Of a stretch of DNA of 64,000 nt, positions 53,934-61,860 are shown one piece after another. The DNA comes from Coriobacteriia bacterium. Its GTDB lineage: Bacteria > Actinomycetota > Coriobacteriia > Anaerosomatales > PHET01. The notes under the pieces are model-generated. The model worked only from the letters and a program-made list of their open reading frames with translations, had not been told where the DNA came from and did no database searches. The first letter of the stretch is position 1. Each line of letters begins with the position of its first letter. The DNA lies in contig JAXMKZ010000005.1 in assembly GCA_034370385.1 (NCBI GenBank), positions 237,659 through 301,658 of the forward strand. Reading direction: 5' to 3'. A program made the translations under genes and the position numbers.

Positions 53934-54353
53934 TCAGGCGAGTAGTCGCACGGGGCACTCGGTTACGCGCGCCATCGCGCGGTCAGCGGTGACGAGATCG
54001 CAGTCGAGCTGGACCGCGAGTGCGGGGAAGAGGGCGTCGTGGATCGTGAGGTCGTAGGCGAGAGCCAGTTCGAGCGCCTGTGCGAGTAGCGCCCCGTCCA
54101 GCGGGACCAGCGCGACTTCTGCTCCCGCGAGCTGTCCCGGAACACGTCGGAGGTACTCGTCGCCCAGCCGGGAGTATCGGAGCCCGTTGAGCACCTCGGT
54201 GGGCATGTGAGCCGGCGCCGTCAGAAGCAACGTCCCGTCGCGGTGACCTTGCAGCAACTCAAGGGCCGTGGACACGTGCGACTCGTTCTCGTCGTTGAAC
54301 CACTTGTACGCGACCGAACTGTCGATGACGTAGAGCGGCCGCGCGGGGCTCAT
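53934..54353 (-). CDS. vapC: VapC-type PIN ribonuclease toxin
   Basis: 139 residues. Acidic PIN residues are at YVIDSSVAYKW (D near 10), PTEVLNGLRY (E near 52), IHDALFPALA (D near 103) and LVTADRAMA (D near 121). It overlaps the antitoxin stop by 4 bases (ATGA). Family members cut tRNA or rRNA. Confidence 0.87.
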   Translation of the reverse strand: MSPARPLYVIDSSVAYKWFNDENESHVSTALELLQGHRDGTLLLTAPAHMPTEVLNGLRYSRLGDEYLRRVPGQLAGAEVALVPLDGALLAQALELALAYDLTIHDALFPALAVQLDCDLVTADRAMARVTECPVRLLA

Positions 54354-54646
54354 TCCCCGGCTCCCTCACGCGGAGGCAGCCACGGCTCCGGGAGATCACG
54401 GAAGCGGCGGATGATCGCGTTGCCATCGGTGCCGGGAGGCATGTGCTGGGCGACCTCGCGCATACCCGCCATCGCCACGCCGATACGGTCGGCACGTTCG
54501 AGGCGCGCCTTCTCCTCGTCGAGTTCGATGATGTAACGAGCGGCCGCCTCTTGAACGAAACCGCTGCGTGTCGTACCCGTTTCGGATGCTCTTCGATCGA
54601 CCTCGGCCAGCAGCTCGTCAGGCACGGATATGGTTGTCTTCGCCAT
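54350..54646 (-). CDS. vapB: VapB-type ribbon-helix-helix antitoxin
   Basis: 98 residues. The N-terminal ribbon-helix-helix is AKTTISVPDELLAEVDRRAS followed by SGFVQEAAARYI; the C-terminal half is the toxin-binding tail. ATG 54646 has a GAGG site nine bases upstream; an in-frame start at 54712 has none. Repeated TAGTA and TGGTA words between 54649 and 54683 could be operator half-sites for self-repression. Confidence 0.83.
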   Translation of the reverse strand: MAKTTISVPDELLAEVDRRASETGTTRSGFVQEAAARYIIELDEEKARLERADRIGVAMAGMREVAQHMPPGTDGNAIIRRFRDLPEPWLPPREGAGE

Positions 54647-54718
54647 AGTGGTAGTACCTCGTGTAGTATTAATGGTGGTATCGAAGGTAACACCGCCGCC
54701 CAAGAGCGTCAAGCGGGT

Positions 54719-54848
54719 GCGTGAGCGCAGGAGAGCAGTTGTCTCGCCCCGTGCCGTGCGCTGCTGGCCGAGCCCCCGGTGGCGAGGTTGTGGCGAACCC
54801 GGCGGCGGGCTCTCGCTGGGCGAGGTCGATGCGGCGCTCGGGCTCTAG
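54719..54848 (+). pseudogene. Decayed phosphoribosyltransferase gene copy
   Basis: Three pieces of the gene at 49589-50218 are joined here: 54719-54783 matches about 49601-49669, the next piece (to about 54820) matches about 49823-49871, and 54821-54848 matches 50191-50218. Both internal deletions end in short direct repeats of the intact copy (GGCGA, and CGAGGTCGA), typical of slippage deletions. The frame is broken and the PRPP motif is gone. Confidence 0.8.
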
Positions 54849-54935
54849 ACGGCGCGGCGCGATACACTGGGCCGACGTCCGTATCGCCCCGGGAGCCGCC
54901 GTGACCGAACGCTGGGCCGCCATCGACTTCGAGAC
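54821..54935 (+). repeat. Right copy of the duplicated prt-exonuclease junction
   Basis: Partner of 50191-50305. Here it runs into the intact exonuclease gene. Confidence 0.8.
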
Positions 54936-55464
54936 CGCCACGCGCGAGCCGAACAGCGCGTGCGCTTTGGGCGTCGCGCTCGTCGAAGATGACCGGATCG
55001 TCGAGACCCTGTCGTGGTTGATCCGCCCGCCGTTCAACGAGTACGAGTTCTGGAACACCAACGTGCACGGCATCAGCGCCGAGGATACCGAGTTCGCACC
55101 GGAGTTCGACGAGGTCTGGTGGGAGGTGCGCCAGGTCCTGGAGGGCACGCGCCTTCTCGCCCACAACGCACCGTTCGACATGCGGGTGCTGCGTGCCCTG
55201 TTCGAATCGCGCGAGATCGACGCGCCGCACTACGAGTACGCGTGCACCCTCGCCATCGCGAGGAAGGTGCTTCCCGAGCTGCCACGCCACACGCTCGACG
55301 TCGTCTGTGACCACTGCGGTATCCGGCTCGTTCACCACGACGCGGCGTCGGATGCCGAAGGATGCGCGCGCATCGCAGTGGACTGCATCGAACGCACGCA
55401 AACGGACTCGATCTCGTCCGCGCTCGAACAGCTGGGCGTGCCGTTGCGCGGGCTCCTCCCGTGA
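54901..55464 (+). CDS. DEDDh-family 3'-5' exonuclease
   Basis: 187 residues. Exo I is AAIDFETAT (D-x-E), Exo II is LLAHNAPFDMRVL (H-N-x-x-F-D) and Exo III is HHDAASDAEGCA (H-x4-D), the layout of the DnaQ/epsilon group. Stand-alone members trim or repair DNA or act on RNA. The GTG at 54901 is the conserved start, also seen in the left scrap. It overlaps the acyltransferase gene by 4 bases. Confidence 0.9.
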   Translation: MTERWAAIDFETATREPNSACALGVALVEDDRIVETLSWLIRPPFNEYEFWNTNVHGISAEDTEFAPEFDEVWWEVRQVLEGTRLLAHNAPFDMRVLRALFESREIDAPHYEYACTLAIARKVLPELPRHTLDVVCDHCGIRLVHHDAASDAEGCARIAVDCIERTQTDSISSALEQLGVPLRGLLP

Positions 55465-56483
55465 GCGGGCATCCACACGGCTCGCATCGGCTCTTCAGCG
55501 TCGACGCGCTGAAGGGCTTCGCGATCTCGTGCGTGGTGCTGGGCCACGTGCTGCTGAGAAGCGTGCCCGAGCCCGCCGACAACGCACTCTACCTGCTGCT
55601 TTCGGCGTTCGAGATGCCGCTGTTCATGTTCCTGTCCGGCTTCGTGTTGCCGGGGCGGGTGAGGGGCCCTCGGCCGCAATGGGTCTGGCGCCGCGCGGTG
55701 AGACTGATGGTGCCGTTCCTGGCCTGGCACGCGATCTTCTTCCTGTCACTGCGGGTGACAACGCTGAATGAGCAGCAGCCGGTCGCGCTGGCCCAGGGGC
55801 TTGTCGGCTACCTCGCGCGCATCGTCGTATCGCCTACCGCGGGGCTGTGGTACCTGCCCGCGCTCGTGCTCTGCTCGGCGGTTCTGGCGCTCTTCTACAA
55901 CCTTGCCGAGCGGCCGTTGACGCTTCTCGCCGCCGGCTGGGTGACGCTGTTGCTGTTAGCGTGGGCGCGCGAGGCGCTGGGGGTAGCGCCTGACTTCGGC
56001 CTGCTCAAGACCGTCACCTACTGGCCGTTCTTCGCCGCCGGCTTCACCTGGGGACAGTGGAAGCGCCCGCTGCAGCCCGACCGCCCCTTACTCAAGTGGG
56101 TGCCGCTGCTCGCCTACCCTTTGATAGCGGTTCCACTGATGCGGACGATGGGTGTCGCGGGCGCGCTCGCCGGCGGCGCGCTGAAGGTGGTGCTCGGCCT
56201 AGCCGGGACCGCTGCCGCAGCAGTGCTCATCGAGTTCGCCGAGCCGGTGGCCAGACGGTTCAGACTCGACGCGCTGGGGCGGCTTACCCTGGGCGTCTAC
56301 TGCGCTCAGTGGCTGTTCCTGCGCGTGGAGTTCGGCAGCAGCCTGGCAGCAATCGCAGCGTCGTTCGCGTTCACGCTGGCGGGCTCCATCGCGGTCACGC
56401 TCGTAATCGGGCGCGTGCCGGTGCTCAAGGGCGTGTTGCTGGGCGAGTGGCCGCGGAAGGCGGCGTCCGCGTCGAGCCGATGA
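55461..56483 (+). CDS. Acyltransferase family 3 membrane protein
   Basis: 340 residues, about ten membrane helices. The N-terminal SVDALKGFAISCVVLGHVLL and MPLFMFLSGF elements are the family signature, with the active His in GHVLL. GTG start overlaps the exonuclease stop (GTGA). Members acylate surface polysaccharides or lipids outside the membrane. An O-antigen-ligase-like gene lies next door on the other strand. Confidence 0.83.
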   Translation: MSGHPHGSHRLFSVDALKGFAISCVVLGHVLLRSVPEPADNALYLLLSAFEMPLFMFLSGFVLPGRVRGPRPQWVWRRAVRLMVPFLAWHAIFFLSLRVTTLNEQQPVALAQGLVGYLARIVVSPTAGLWYLPALVLCSAVLALFYNLAERPLTLLAAGWVTLLLLAWAREALGVAPDFGLLKTVTYWPFFAAGFTWGQWKRPLQPDRPLLKWVPLLAYPLIAVPLMRTMGVAGALAGGALKVVLGLAGTAAAAVLIEFAEPVARRFRLDALGRLTLGVYCAQWLFLRVEFGSSLAAIAASFAFTLAGSIAVTLVIGRVPVLKGVLLGEWPRKAASASSR

Positions 56484-56577
56484 CCCTCAACAGCTTCGGG
56501 CCCATTCAGACGATGAAGGGCTACAGCGACCAACCCGCTCGGGGCGCCCTTCTCGATCACCCTGACCGGGTGCGGCG

Positions 56578-58404
56578 TCAGCGCATCTGCCGCACGAAGA
56601 TGGCGGCCGACTGTGGAAGACCGGACGCGAGCGCGTCGTCGACGTACGAAGCGGTGTCGGAGCGGTGGGTGGTGTAGGCGGCACGTGCGAGTGCGTACTT
56701 CCAGACGCCCTCGGACGGACTGGCCTCGATACCCTTCTCGGCGTAGAAGCGGGAAAGCCCCCAGTACTCCTCGGCGGACAGCTCTCCGGCGCGCTGGTAC
56801 AGGATGTCGAGGGCGAGCAGCGGAATCTCCACCCGGCCGGTCGCCTCAGGGGGGTAGTCGGCCGCCAGCTTCCGAAGCATGTCGACGGCCACTGAGTCGG
56901 GGACCGCCAGGCTCCCTCGCCGCTGGATGAGGGTCAGTTCGCTCGTGAGGTAGCTGTAGTCGTCAGTGTCGGACAGCGCTCGCTCGATGCGGCTGATGAG
57001 CTCCGGATAGTTTTCGGCCCGTGCGGTGAGCAGCCGTGCGTTCACGGCCGGAACGAGCGCCGCAAGCGAGATCAACGTTGCGACCGCGGCTATCGTCACA
57101 GGGACGGCGACGACGGGGGAGCGCCATGAGAGCGAGGGCTTTGGGGAAGAGCCGCGCAACGAGCCGCTGGTGATGAGGCAGCCCACGATCAGGCTCACGC
57201 TCAGAAGGGCCAGCGGCTCGGGCCACGACGAGAGCATCGCCACGAACAGCGCGACACCACCGGCTGCGAGCACGCGGACGGAAGCGCTCGAGTGCGCTGC
57301 CTCGACCGAGCGGACGATGTGGAGGCCCAGCACCGTTGCGGCCAGCCCGAAGGCGGCCAGCCCGAGCAGCCCCGCTCCCATGAGCCAGGTCAGCAGGATG
57401 CTGTGTTGGTCGTAGGTGAGAGAGGCGCCGACGGTACCGTCTGCCATCACGTCCCACGTGATGATCGAATCGAAGGACCCGGGGCCCGCGCCCATGAGCG
57501 GATACTGAACCAGTCTCTCGCCGGCATGGTTCCAGATGGCGAAGCGACCGCTGAGGAGTTGATCGACGCGGCTGAAGGCATCGGGACCCAGAATCCCGCT
57601 CCATGCCGCGGAGACCACCCCGAACCCGACGCCGAACAAAGCCAGTGCAGCGGCGGACACGAGGCGAACGGCCCGGCTCGGGCCGGTGTGTCCGCTTTCA
57701 AGGATCCCGTAGGCGGCAACGCCGATGACGATGCCGAGCAGGGCGGCGCGCGATCCGGCCGCCAGAATCGCCGAGAACTGCAGGAGCGCGAGAAGGATGT
57801 AGCCGAGACGCACTCGCGCATCCTGGTTCTTGCGCAACGCGAGGCTCACGGTCGCGGCGATCGTGAGCGTGAGCACTTGGCCCAGCGAGTTGGGGCTGTC
57901 GAACAGAGCCATGGCGGCGGCCCCGCTCCGCTCCTGATAGGTGGCGAACAGTCCGGCCGACTCGAAAAGCGTCCACAACGCGGCGAGACTCCCCAGCCAC
58001 ACGAGGACTCGTACCACCCGCATCAGGTCGCGACCGTCAGCGGCCGCGACAGCTACCCAGAACCATCCCAGCGCACACGCCCACAGAACCCAGCCCTGCC
58101 ACATGGGGCCCCCGCCGAGCAGGGCCTGAGCCGGACTTGCTGTCCGCAGGGAGGTGATCAGCATGAGCAGAACAGGAAGCGATGCGACGGCGAGCAGCTG
58201 GATGCGCTCTCGGTCGAGCCGCAGGCGGGTGAGCGCCCAGGCAAAGAGGGGGATGGCGAGCGCGGCGGCCATGAACTCCGAGCCGAGTGTGGGTGCGTTG
58301 AACCTCTGCGCGACCGCATCGCCGACCCAGACCAGCACGAGAGCCAACGGCAACATGACGGCGGCAAACCGCCGCCCGGGTGACTGCGTGTCGGGAGCCT
58401 TCAT
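56578..58404 (-). CDS. O-antigen ligase-like (Wzy/WaaL family) membrane protein
   Basis: 608 residues. At least eleven membrane helices, with the long loop typical of Wzy_C proteins (GRFAIWNHAGERLVQYPLMG; then AGPGSFDS and YDQHSILLTWLMGAG, including the conserved H). The C-terminal 200 residues (from about 415) are a soluble helical region that looks TPR-like. ATG with a GGAG site 10 bases upstream. It probably joins or polymerises surface glycans. Confidence 0.8.
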   Translation of the reverse strand: MKAPDTQSPGRRFAAVMLPLALVLVWVGDAVAQRFNAPTLGSEFMAAALAIPLFAWALTRLRLDRERIQLLAVASLPVLLMLITSLRTASPAQALLGGGPMWQGWVLWACALGWFWVAVAAADGRDLMRVVRVLVWLGSLAALWTLFESAGLFATYQERSGAAAMALFDSPNSLGQVLTLTIAATVSLALRKNQDARVRLGYILLALLQFSAILAAGSRAALLGIVIGVAAYGILESGHTGPSRAVRLVSAAALALFGVGFGVVSAAWSGILGPDAFSRVDQLLSGRFAIWNHAGERLVQYPLMGAGPGSFDSIITWDVMADGTVGASLTYDQHSILLTWLMGAGLLGLAAFGLAATVLGLHIVRSVEAAHSSASVRVLAAGGVALFVAMLSSWPEPLALLSVSLIVGCLITSGSLRGSSPKPSLSWRSPVVAVPVTIAAVATLISLAALVPAVNARLLTARAENYPELISRIERALSDTDDYSYLTSELTLIQRRGSLAVPDSVAVDMLRKLAADYPPEATGRVEIPLLALDILYQRAGELSAEEYWGLSRFYAEKGIEASPSEGVWKYALARAAYTTHRSDTASYVDDALASGLPQSAAIFVRQMR

Positions 58405-58514
58405 CGGGGTTGATCTCCATGAGGATTACGATGGCGCGCAATGGCATCGCGAACGAGCAAAAACCGCGCCACTGGACGAAGGCGGGATTCTCAGCAAACG
58501 GGCGCTAGAACACA

Positions 58515-58547
58515 AGGTGGGAGAGGGGGACACACCTTCTCCCACCT
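58515..58547. terminator. Hairpin between the ligase-like gene and the DUF523-like gene
   Basis: AGGTGGGAGA (58515-58524) pairs perfectly with TCTCCCACCT (58538-58547). No T-tract on either side is strong. The rest of 58405-58762 holds only the fragment and promoter listed next. Confidence 0.4.
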
Positions 58548-58551
58548 GCGG

Positions 58552-58704
58552 TTATGTGTTGTGAGACGCGAATGCCACGTAGCCGAGCACAGCGCACAGA
58601 TCGGAGTTCCCGGCTTCGATGAGGCGCTGCATCTCGGCTAGGGATCTTGCGGACGGACCCGGTAACCAGCGTGGGGTCGCTCTTGATGTATAAGTTGCTC
58701 GCAT
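58552..58704 (-). pseudogene. Possible C-terminal scrap of a type I restriction HsdR gene
   Basis: A 50-residue frame whose second half, SLAEMQRLIEAGNSDLCAVL then GYVAFASH, resembles the C-terminal region of type I restriction endonuclease R subunits (xLIxAxxSDLxxVLAYVAFA). The match ends in a stop soon after, and nothing upstream in the frame belongs to the family. Judged from memory of the family, so tentative. Confidence 0.4.
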
Positions 58705-58723
58705 GTCTACTATCACGTAGGAT
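58695..58723 (+). promoter_or_regulatory. Candidate promoter for the DUF523-like/ABC operon
   Basis: TTGCTC (58695-58700), 17-base spacer, TAGGAT (58718-58723), about 40 bases before the GTG at 58763. Confidence 0.4.
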
Positions 58724-58762
58724 TATCTCGTTCACTTGATCTGACTTCCGGGGGAGGAAGCC

Positions 58763-59278
58763 GTGCCAGCTCGGGGACGTGCCGTCGCAGTGGTCGCTCA
58801 CTGCCATCTGAATGCGAACACCAAGGTCCATGGCCTTGCCGATTACGAGGGTGCACGTCGTGACGTCGTGGATTCCCTCATTCAATGCGGGGTCGGCATC
58901 GTCCAGCTGCCCTGCCCCGAGGCCACGTATCTCGGTCTTGCGCGGTGGGGGATGACGCGCGAGCAGTACGACGTCGCATCGTACCGACGTCATTGCCAGA
59001 AGCTCCTTGAGCCGATCGTGGAGATACTGCTGGCCCTCAAGGCGGACGGCTGCACCATCGAAGCGGTTGTCGGCGTCGACGGCAGCCCAAGCTGCGGTGT
59101 CAGCCGCACCTGCGTCGGCTACGCCGGCGGAGAGATAGCGGCGCTGTCTGACACGGGAATCCCACAGGCCTCTGAGGCGCCGAAGCCAGGCGTCTTCATT
59201 GAGGTCCTTCAGGCGCTGATGGGTGACGCGGGGCTGGATGTTGAGTTCCGAGGTGTGACAGAGCACCTCTCAGGATGA
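58763..59278 (+). CDS. DUF523/TudS-like cysteine protein
   Basis: 171 residues. Conserved cysteines and the motif VDGSPSCGVSRTC (about 110) together with LPCPEATYLGL (about 50) resemble DUF523, the family of the thiouracil desulfurase TudS, which holds an Fe-S cluster. The N-terminus AHCHLNANTKVHGL supplies another Cys. GTG with a GGGAGGAAG site. It is followed within 25 bases by an amino-acid ABC receptor, so the two are probably one transcript. Function inferred only at the family level. Confidence 0.6.
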   Translation: MPARGRAVAVVAHCHLNANTKVHGLADYEGARRDVVDSLIQCGVGIVQLPCPEATYLGLARWGMTREQYDVASYRRHCQKLLEPIVEILLALKADGCTIEAVVGVDGSPSCGVSRTCVGYAGGEIAALSDTGIPQASEAPKPGVFIEVLQALMGDAGLDVEFRGVTEHLSG

Positions 59279-59301
59279 AGACCAGACGAAAGGACTATGG
59301 C

Positions 59302-60135
59302 ATGAGGAAGACCTGGATTGCGATGCTTCTTGTGACGAGCCTGATCATGGCGCTCGCCTTGACCGGGTGCGGGGGGGAGTCGACCGATGCCGCCCAGCCG
59401 GCCGAGCCCGCTGCTGCAGCGGACGACTCGCTGACGAAAGTCATCGACGCCGGGCAGCTGGTGGTGGGCCTTGCCCCCTTCTACGCGCCCTTCGAGTCGA
59501 CGAACGAGAAGACCAAGGAGATCGAGGGCTTCGACGTCGATCTCATGAATGCGATCGTGGCGAAGATGGGGGTCAAGGCGACCTTCAAGCCGGCTGAGTG
59601 GCAGGCGCTTCTGGGCGGCATAGAGAAGGGCGACTACAACCTCATCTTCTCGGCCATGTCCAAGAAGGAAGCGGCAGAAGCCAACGTTGAGTTCTCAGAT
59701 GTCTACTACCAGCTCCCGGACGTGATCATCGTCGCCAAGGGCAACCCCGCGGGCATCACCGACAAGGCGGGTCTCAAGGGCAAGGTCGTCGGCGTGCAGC
59801 TTGGCTCCGGCTCGGAGCAGATCGCCGACAACCTCACCGACGAGGTTGGCTTCAAGGAAGTCAAGAAGTACAAGCTGACGCAGGACGCCATGAACGACCT
59901 CAAGGCCGGGCGCATCGAAGCCGTGCTTGCCGGGCAGGCGTTCGCCGTTGAGCAGAGCAGGGTCGATCCGAGCTTCGATCTGGTCGGAGAGCCGCTCGAG
60001 ACCGCCGACCTGGTGGGCGTGTTTCCTAAGGGTGACACGGCGCTCGTCGAGGCATTCAACGCTGCGCTGGCCGAAGTCCGGGCCGACGGCACCTACGACA
60101 AGCTGCTCGCGAAGTGGCTCACCGTCCAGAAGTAG
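59302..60135 (+). CDS. Polar amino-acid ABC receptor lipoprotein
   Basis: 277 residues. Lipobox LALTGC, then a family 3 solute-binding fold (LVVGLAPFYAPFESTNEKTK; IEGFDVDLMNAIVAKMG; LLAKWLTVQK end). ATG 59302 has AAGGA nine bases upstream; an ATG at 59275 overlaps the previous stop but has no better site. A permease follows 80 bases later. Ligand likely a polar amino acid; exact one unknown. Confidence 0.88.
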   Translation: MRKTWIAMLLVTSLIMALALTGCGGESTDAAQPAEPAAAADDSLTKVIDAGQLVVGLAPFYAPFESTNEKTKEIEGFDVDLMNAIVAKMGVKATFKPAEWQALLGGIEKGDYNLIFSAMSKKEAAEANVEFSDVYYQLPDVIIVAKGNPAGITDKAGLKGKVVGVQLGSGSEQIADNLTDEVGFKEVKKYKLTQDAMNDLKAGRIEAVLAGQAFAVEQSRVDPSFDLVGEPLETADLVGVFPKGDTALVEAFNAALAEVRADGTYDKLLAKWLTVQK

Positions 60136-60215
60136 CCGAACTCGTCGGGCGTTTCACGCTTCAAGGGGGCGGCGGATTGCGGGCCGTCCCCTTGACGCTC
60201 TCATGAGGGAGTCTC

Positions 60216-60875
60216 GTGCAATCATTGCAGTGGCAAGTGGTCTTGGACTGGATGCCCGAACTGATGGTCGCCGCCACGGTGACGATCAGGATCACCGCCA
60301 TGTCCTTCTTGCTGGCACTCGTGATCGGCACATTCGTCGGCACGGTTCGCAGCCGCACGAAGTGGCTCGGTCGATCCCTGTCCGTCTACGTGGAGCTCTT
60401 TCGCGGGACGCCGTTGCTGGTGCAGCTCTTCTTCATCTACTACGGGCTCGCCCAGGTAGGGGTCGTGATGCCAGCGACCGTGGCCGCTGTCGTCGGACTT
60501 GGGCTTAACGGCGGCGCGTATGTCTCGGAGATAGTCCGGGGAGCATTGGCCGGCGTCAGTCGGGGCCAGCACGATGCCGCGCATGCTCTGGGAATGCGCT
60601 GGTGGCATACGCTTCTGTGGGTTGTGTTGCCGCAAGCCCTGCGCACGGCGACGCCGCCGCTGGTCAACTCCTTCTCATCGATGCTGAAGGACACCTCGCT
60701 GGTGTCGCTGCTAGCGATCACCGAGATGATGAACATCGCCAACCAGGTCTACTCGCGTACGTTCCGAGCCTTCGAGATATTTGCTGTGGTCGCCCTGATG
60801 TACCTGGCTATGACGCTCGTGTTCTCGATGACCAGCCGGGTCTTGGAGCGGCGGCTTGCGGTGGGCCAAACGTAA
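60216..60875 (+). CDS. Polar amino-acid ABC permease (HisM/GlnP-like)
   Basis: 219 residues. The hydrophobic helices and the EAA loop (HDAAHALGMRWWHTLLWVVLPQAL, about 125-148) are typical of the HisMQ group, as are ELFRGTPLLVQLFFIYYG and the SLLAITEMMNIAN end. GTG with a GAGGGAGT site. No ATPase gene follows in the window. Confidence 0.9.
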   Translation: MQSLQWQVVLDWMPELMVAATVTIRITAMSFLLALVIGTFVGTVRSRTKWLGRSLSVYVELFRGTPLLVQLFFIYYGLAQVGVVMPATVAAVVGLGLNGGAYVSEIVRGALAGVSRGQHDAAHALGMRWWHTLLWVVLPQALRTATPPLVNSFSSMLKDTSLVSLLAITEMMNIANQVYSRTFRAFEIFAVVALMYLAMTLVFSMTSRVLERRLAVGQT

Positions 60876-60891
60876 GTGAGTCGCGACGGCA

Positions 60892-61428
60892 GTGGGCTTC
60901 AATCGGGATACGGACACGCCTGGCCCCTCACCACCGTTCGGTCTAGCCGCCGCGCTGGTCGAGGCTCGTTCCCATGCAGACTCCCAGCTTGCCGCGCGCG
61001 TCAGCACGCTGGCGAAGTCGCGCGAGGTCGAGGTCGCGCTCCTGTTCGAGATGCGCGAGCCGGAGTTCGGGATCCTGCTGATGGTATCGATCACCGTCGC
61101 TGTGGCCGCCGCGATCTTGGTAGGAGTGTGGTTGCGCTGGTACCGAAATCGTCGGGTAGCCATCCTCACTGCTGAGCTTGAGAGCGCACGTTGTGCGATG
61201 TACGCCGAGCTCGGTGAGAAGCGATCGGCTGCCATAAGCCGGCTGACGCGGACGCTGGTCGGCGTGATGGAGCGACACTACCCCGGGGCGGCCGTGTCTG
61301 AGATCGAAGCGGCGACCGGACTGCGGGTCGACACGACCGAACTGCTCGCCGGCGAGCGGGACGATGTCATCATCGCGTTCGCCGAGCGGCACCTCAGCGC
61401 AGACCCTGTCTGCGCGAGCGATCTGTAG
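60892..61428 (+). CDS. Hypothetical protein with one membrane helix
   Basis: 178 residues from a GTG at 60892, 16 bases after the permease stop. One membrane helix (FGILLMVSITVAVAAAILVG, near 61) splits a helical N-terminal part from a charged helical C-terminal part. No family recognised and the ribosome site is weak, so the start is uncertain. It occupies the place where an ABC ATPase would be expected but has no Walker motifs. Confidence 0.5.
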   Translation: MGFNRDTDTPGPSPPFGLAAALVEARSHADSQLAARVSTLAKSREVEVALLFEMREPEFGILLMVSITVAVAAAILVGVWLRWYRNRRVAILTAELESARCAMYAELGEKRSAAISRLTRTLVGVMERHYPGAAVSEIEAATGLRVDTTELLAGERDDVIIAFAERHLSADPVCASDL

Positions 61429-61439
61429 GACATCGCGGA

Positions 61440-61480
61440 ACGAGAAAGGCCAGCGAAGCAGATACGCCCCGCCGGCCTTC
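61440..61480 (-). terminator. Terminator of the tRNA-Arg gene
   Basis: On the minus strand AAGGCC pairs with GGCCTT and is followed by TCTCG; the hairpin lies 10 bases after the tRNA 3' end. It may also serve the plus-strand gene ending at 61428. Confidence 0.55.
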
Positions 61481-61489
61481 GTGTATGTG

Positions 61490-61565
61490 TGGTGCCCCCG
61501 GCACGATTCGAACGTGCGACACCAGGTTTAGGAAACCTGTGCTCTATCCCCTGAGCTACGAGGGC
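61490..61565 (-). tRNA. tRNA-Arg(CCT)
   Basis: 76 bases including an encoded CCA. Acceptor GCCCTCG pairs with CGGGGGC, D-arm GCTCAGGGGATAGAGC, anticodon arm CAGGT-TTCCTAA-ACCTG with anticodon CCT, T-arm GCACG-TTCGAAT-CGTGC. A TACAAT element at 61694-61699 on the minus strand is a candidate -10. Confidence 0.95.
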
Positions 61566-61791
61566 GGTTGTGCATTCCTGCAGGTCGGACCCAGCGTTTG
61601 CTCGTGCTGTCAGTGCGCTGCGGCGAGTCTGGTTACCGTGTAGGTACCGAAACCAGATCCACAGGAGCCATCCGCCAAGCCACGAGCGTTCGTATTGTAG
61701 CGTTTGACGGGCGCCTTGGGGGTCGTTGTCTGGCGACGGGCATCGCCGTCGTCGCCGACTCCAGCGTCAGACGACCCGGACGGTGCAGGAC

Positions 61792-61819
61792 TTGACCCTA
61801 CGGGACTTTCACTGATAAG
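61792..61819 (+). promoter_or_regulatory. Candidate promoter for the AbiE-like pair
   Basis: TTGACC (61792-61797), 16-base spacer, GATAAG (61814-61819), just before and inside the operator repeats. Confidence 0.4.
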
Positions 61820-61860
61820 CTGTGTTTCACCAAATGGTGAAAGAGGTTATTACAGTGAAA
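61807..61860 (+). promoter_or_regulatory. Nested operator of the AbiE-like pair
   Basis: Two perfect 8-base inverted repeats share one centre (61833/61834): outer TTTCACTG (61807-61814) with CAGTGAAA (61853-61860), inner TTTCACCA (61825-61832) with TGGTGAAA (61835-61842). They cover the proposed -10, start point, ribosome site and start codon. AbiEi-type antitoxins are known to repress through inverted repeats upstream of their operon. Confidence 0.75.

Noticed and set aside
55073..55582. Minus-strand frames opposite the exonuclease gene
   Set aside because: Arg/Ala/Pro-rich shadows; the plus-strand DEDDh motifs are intact.
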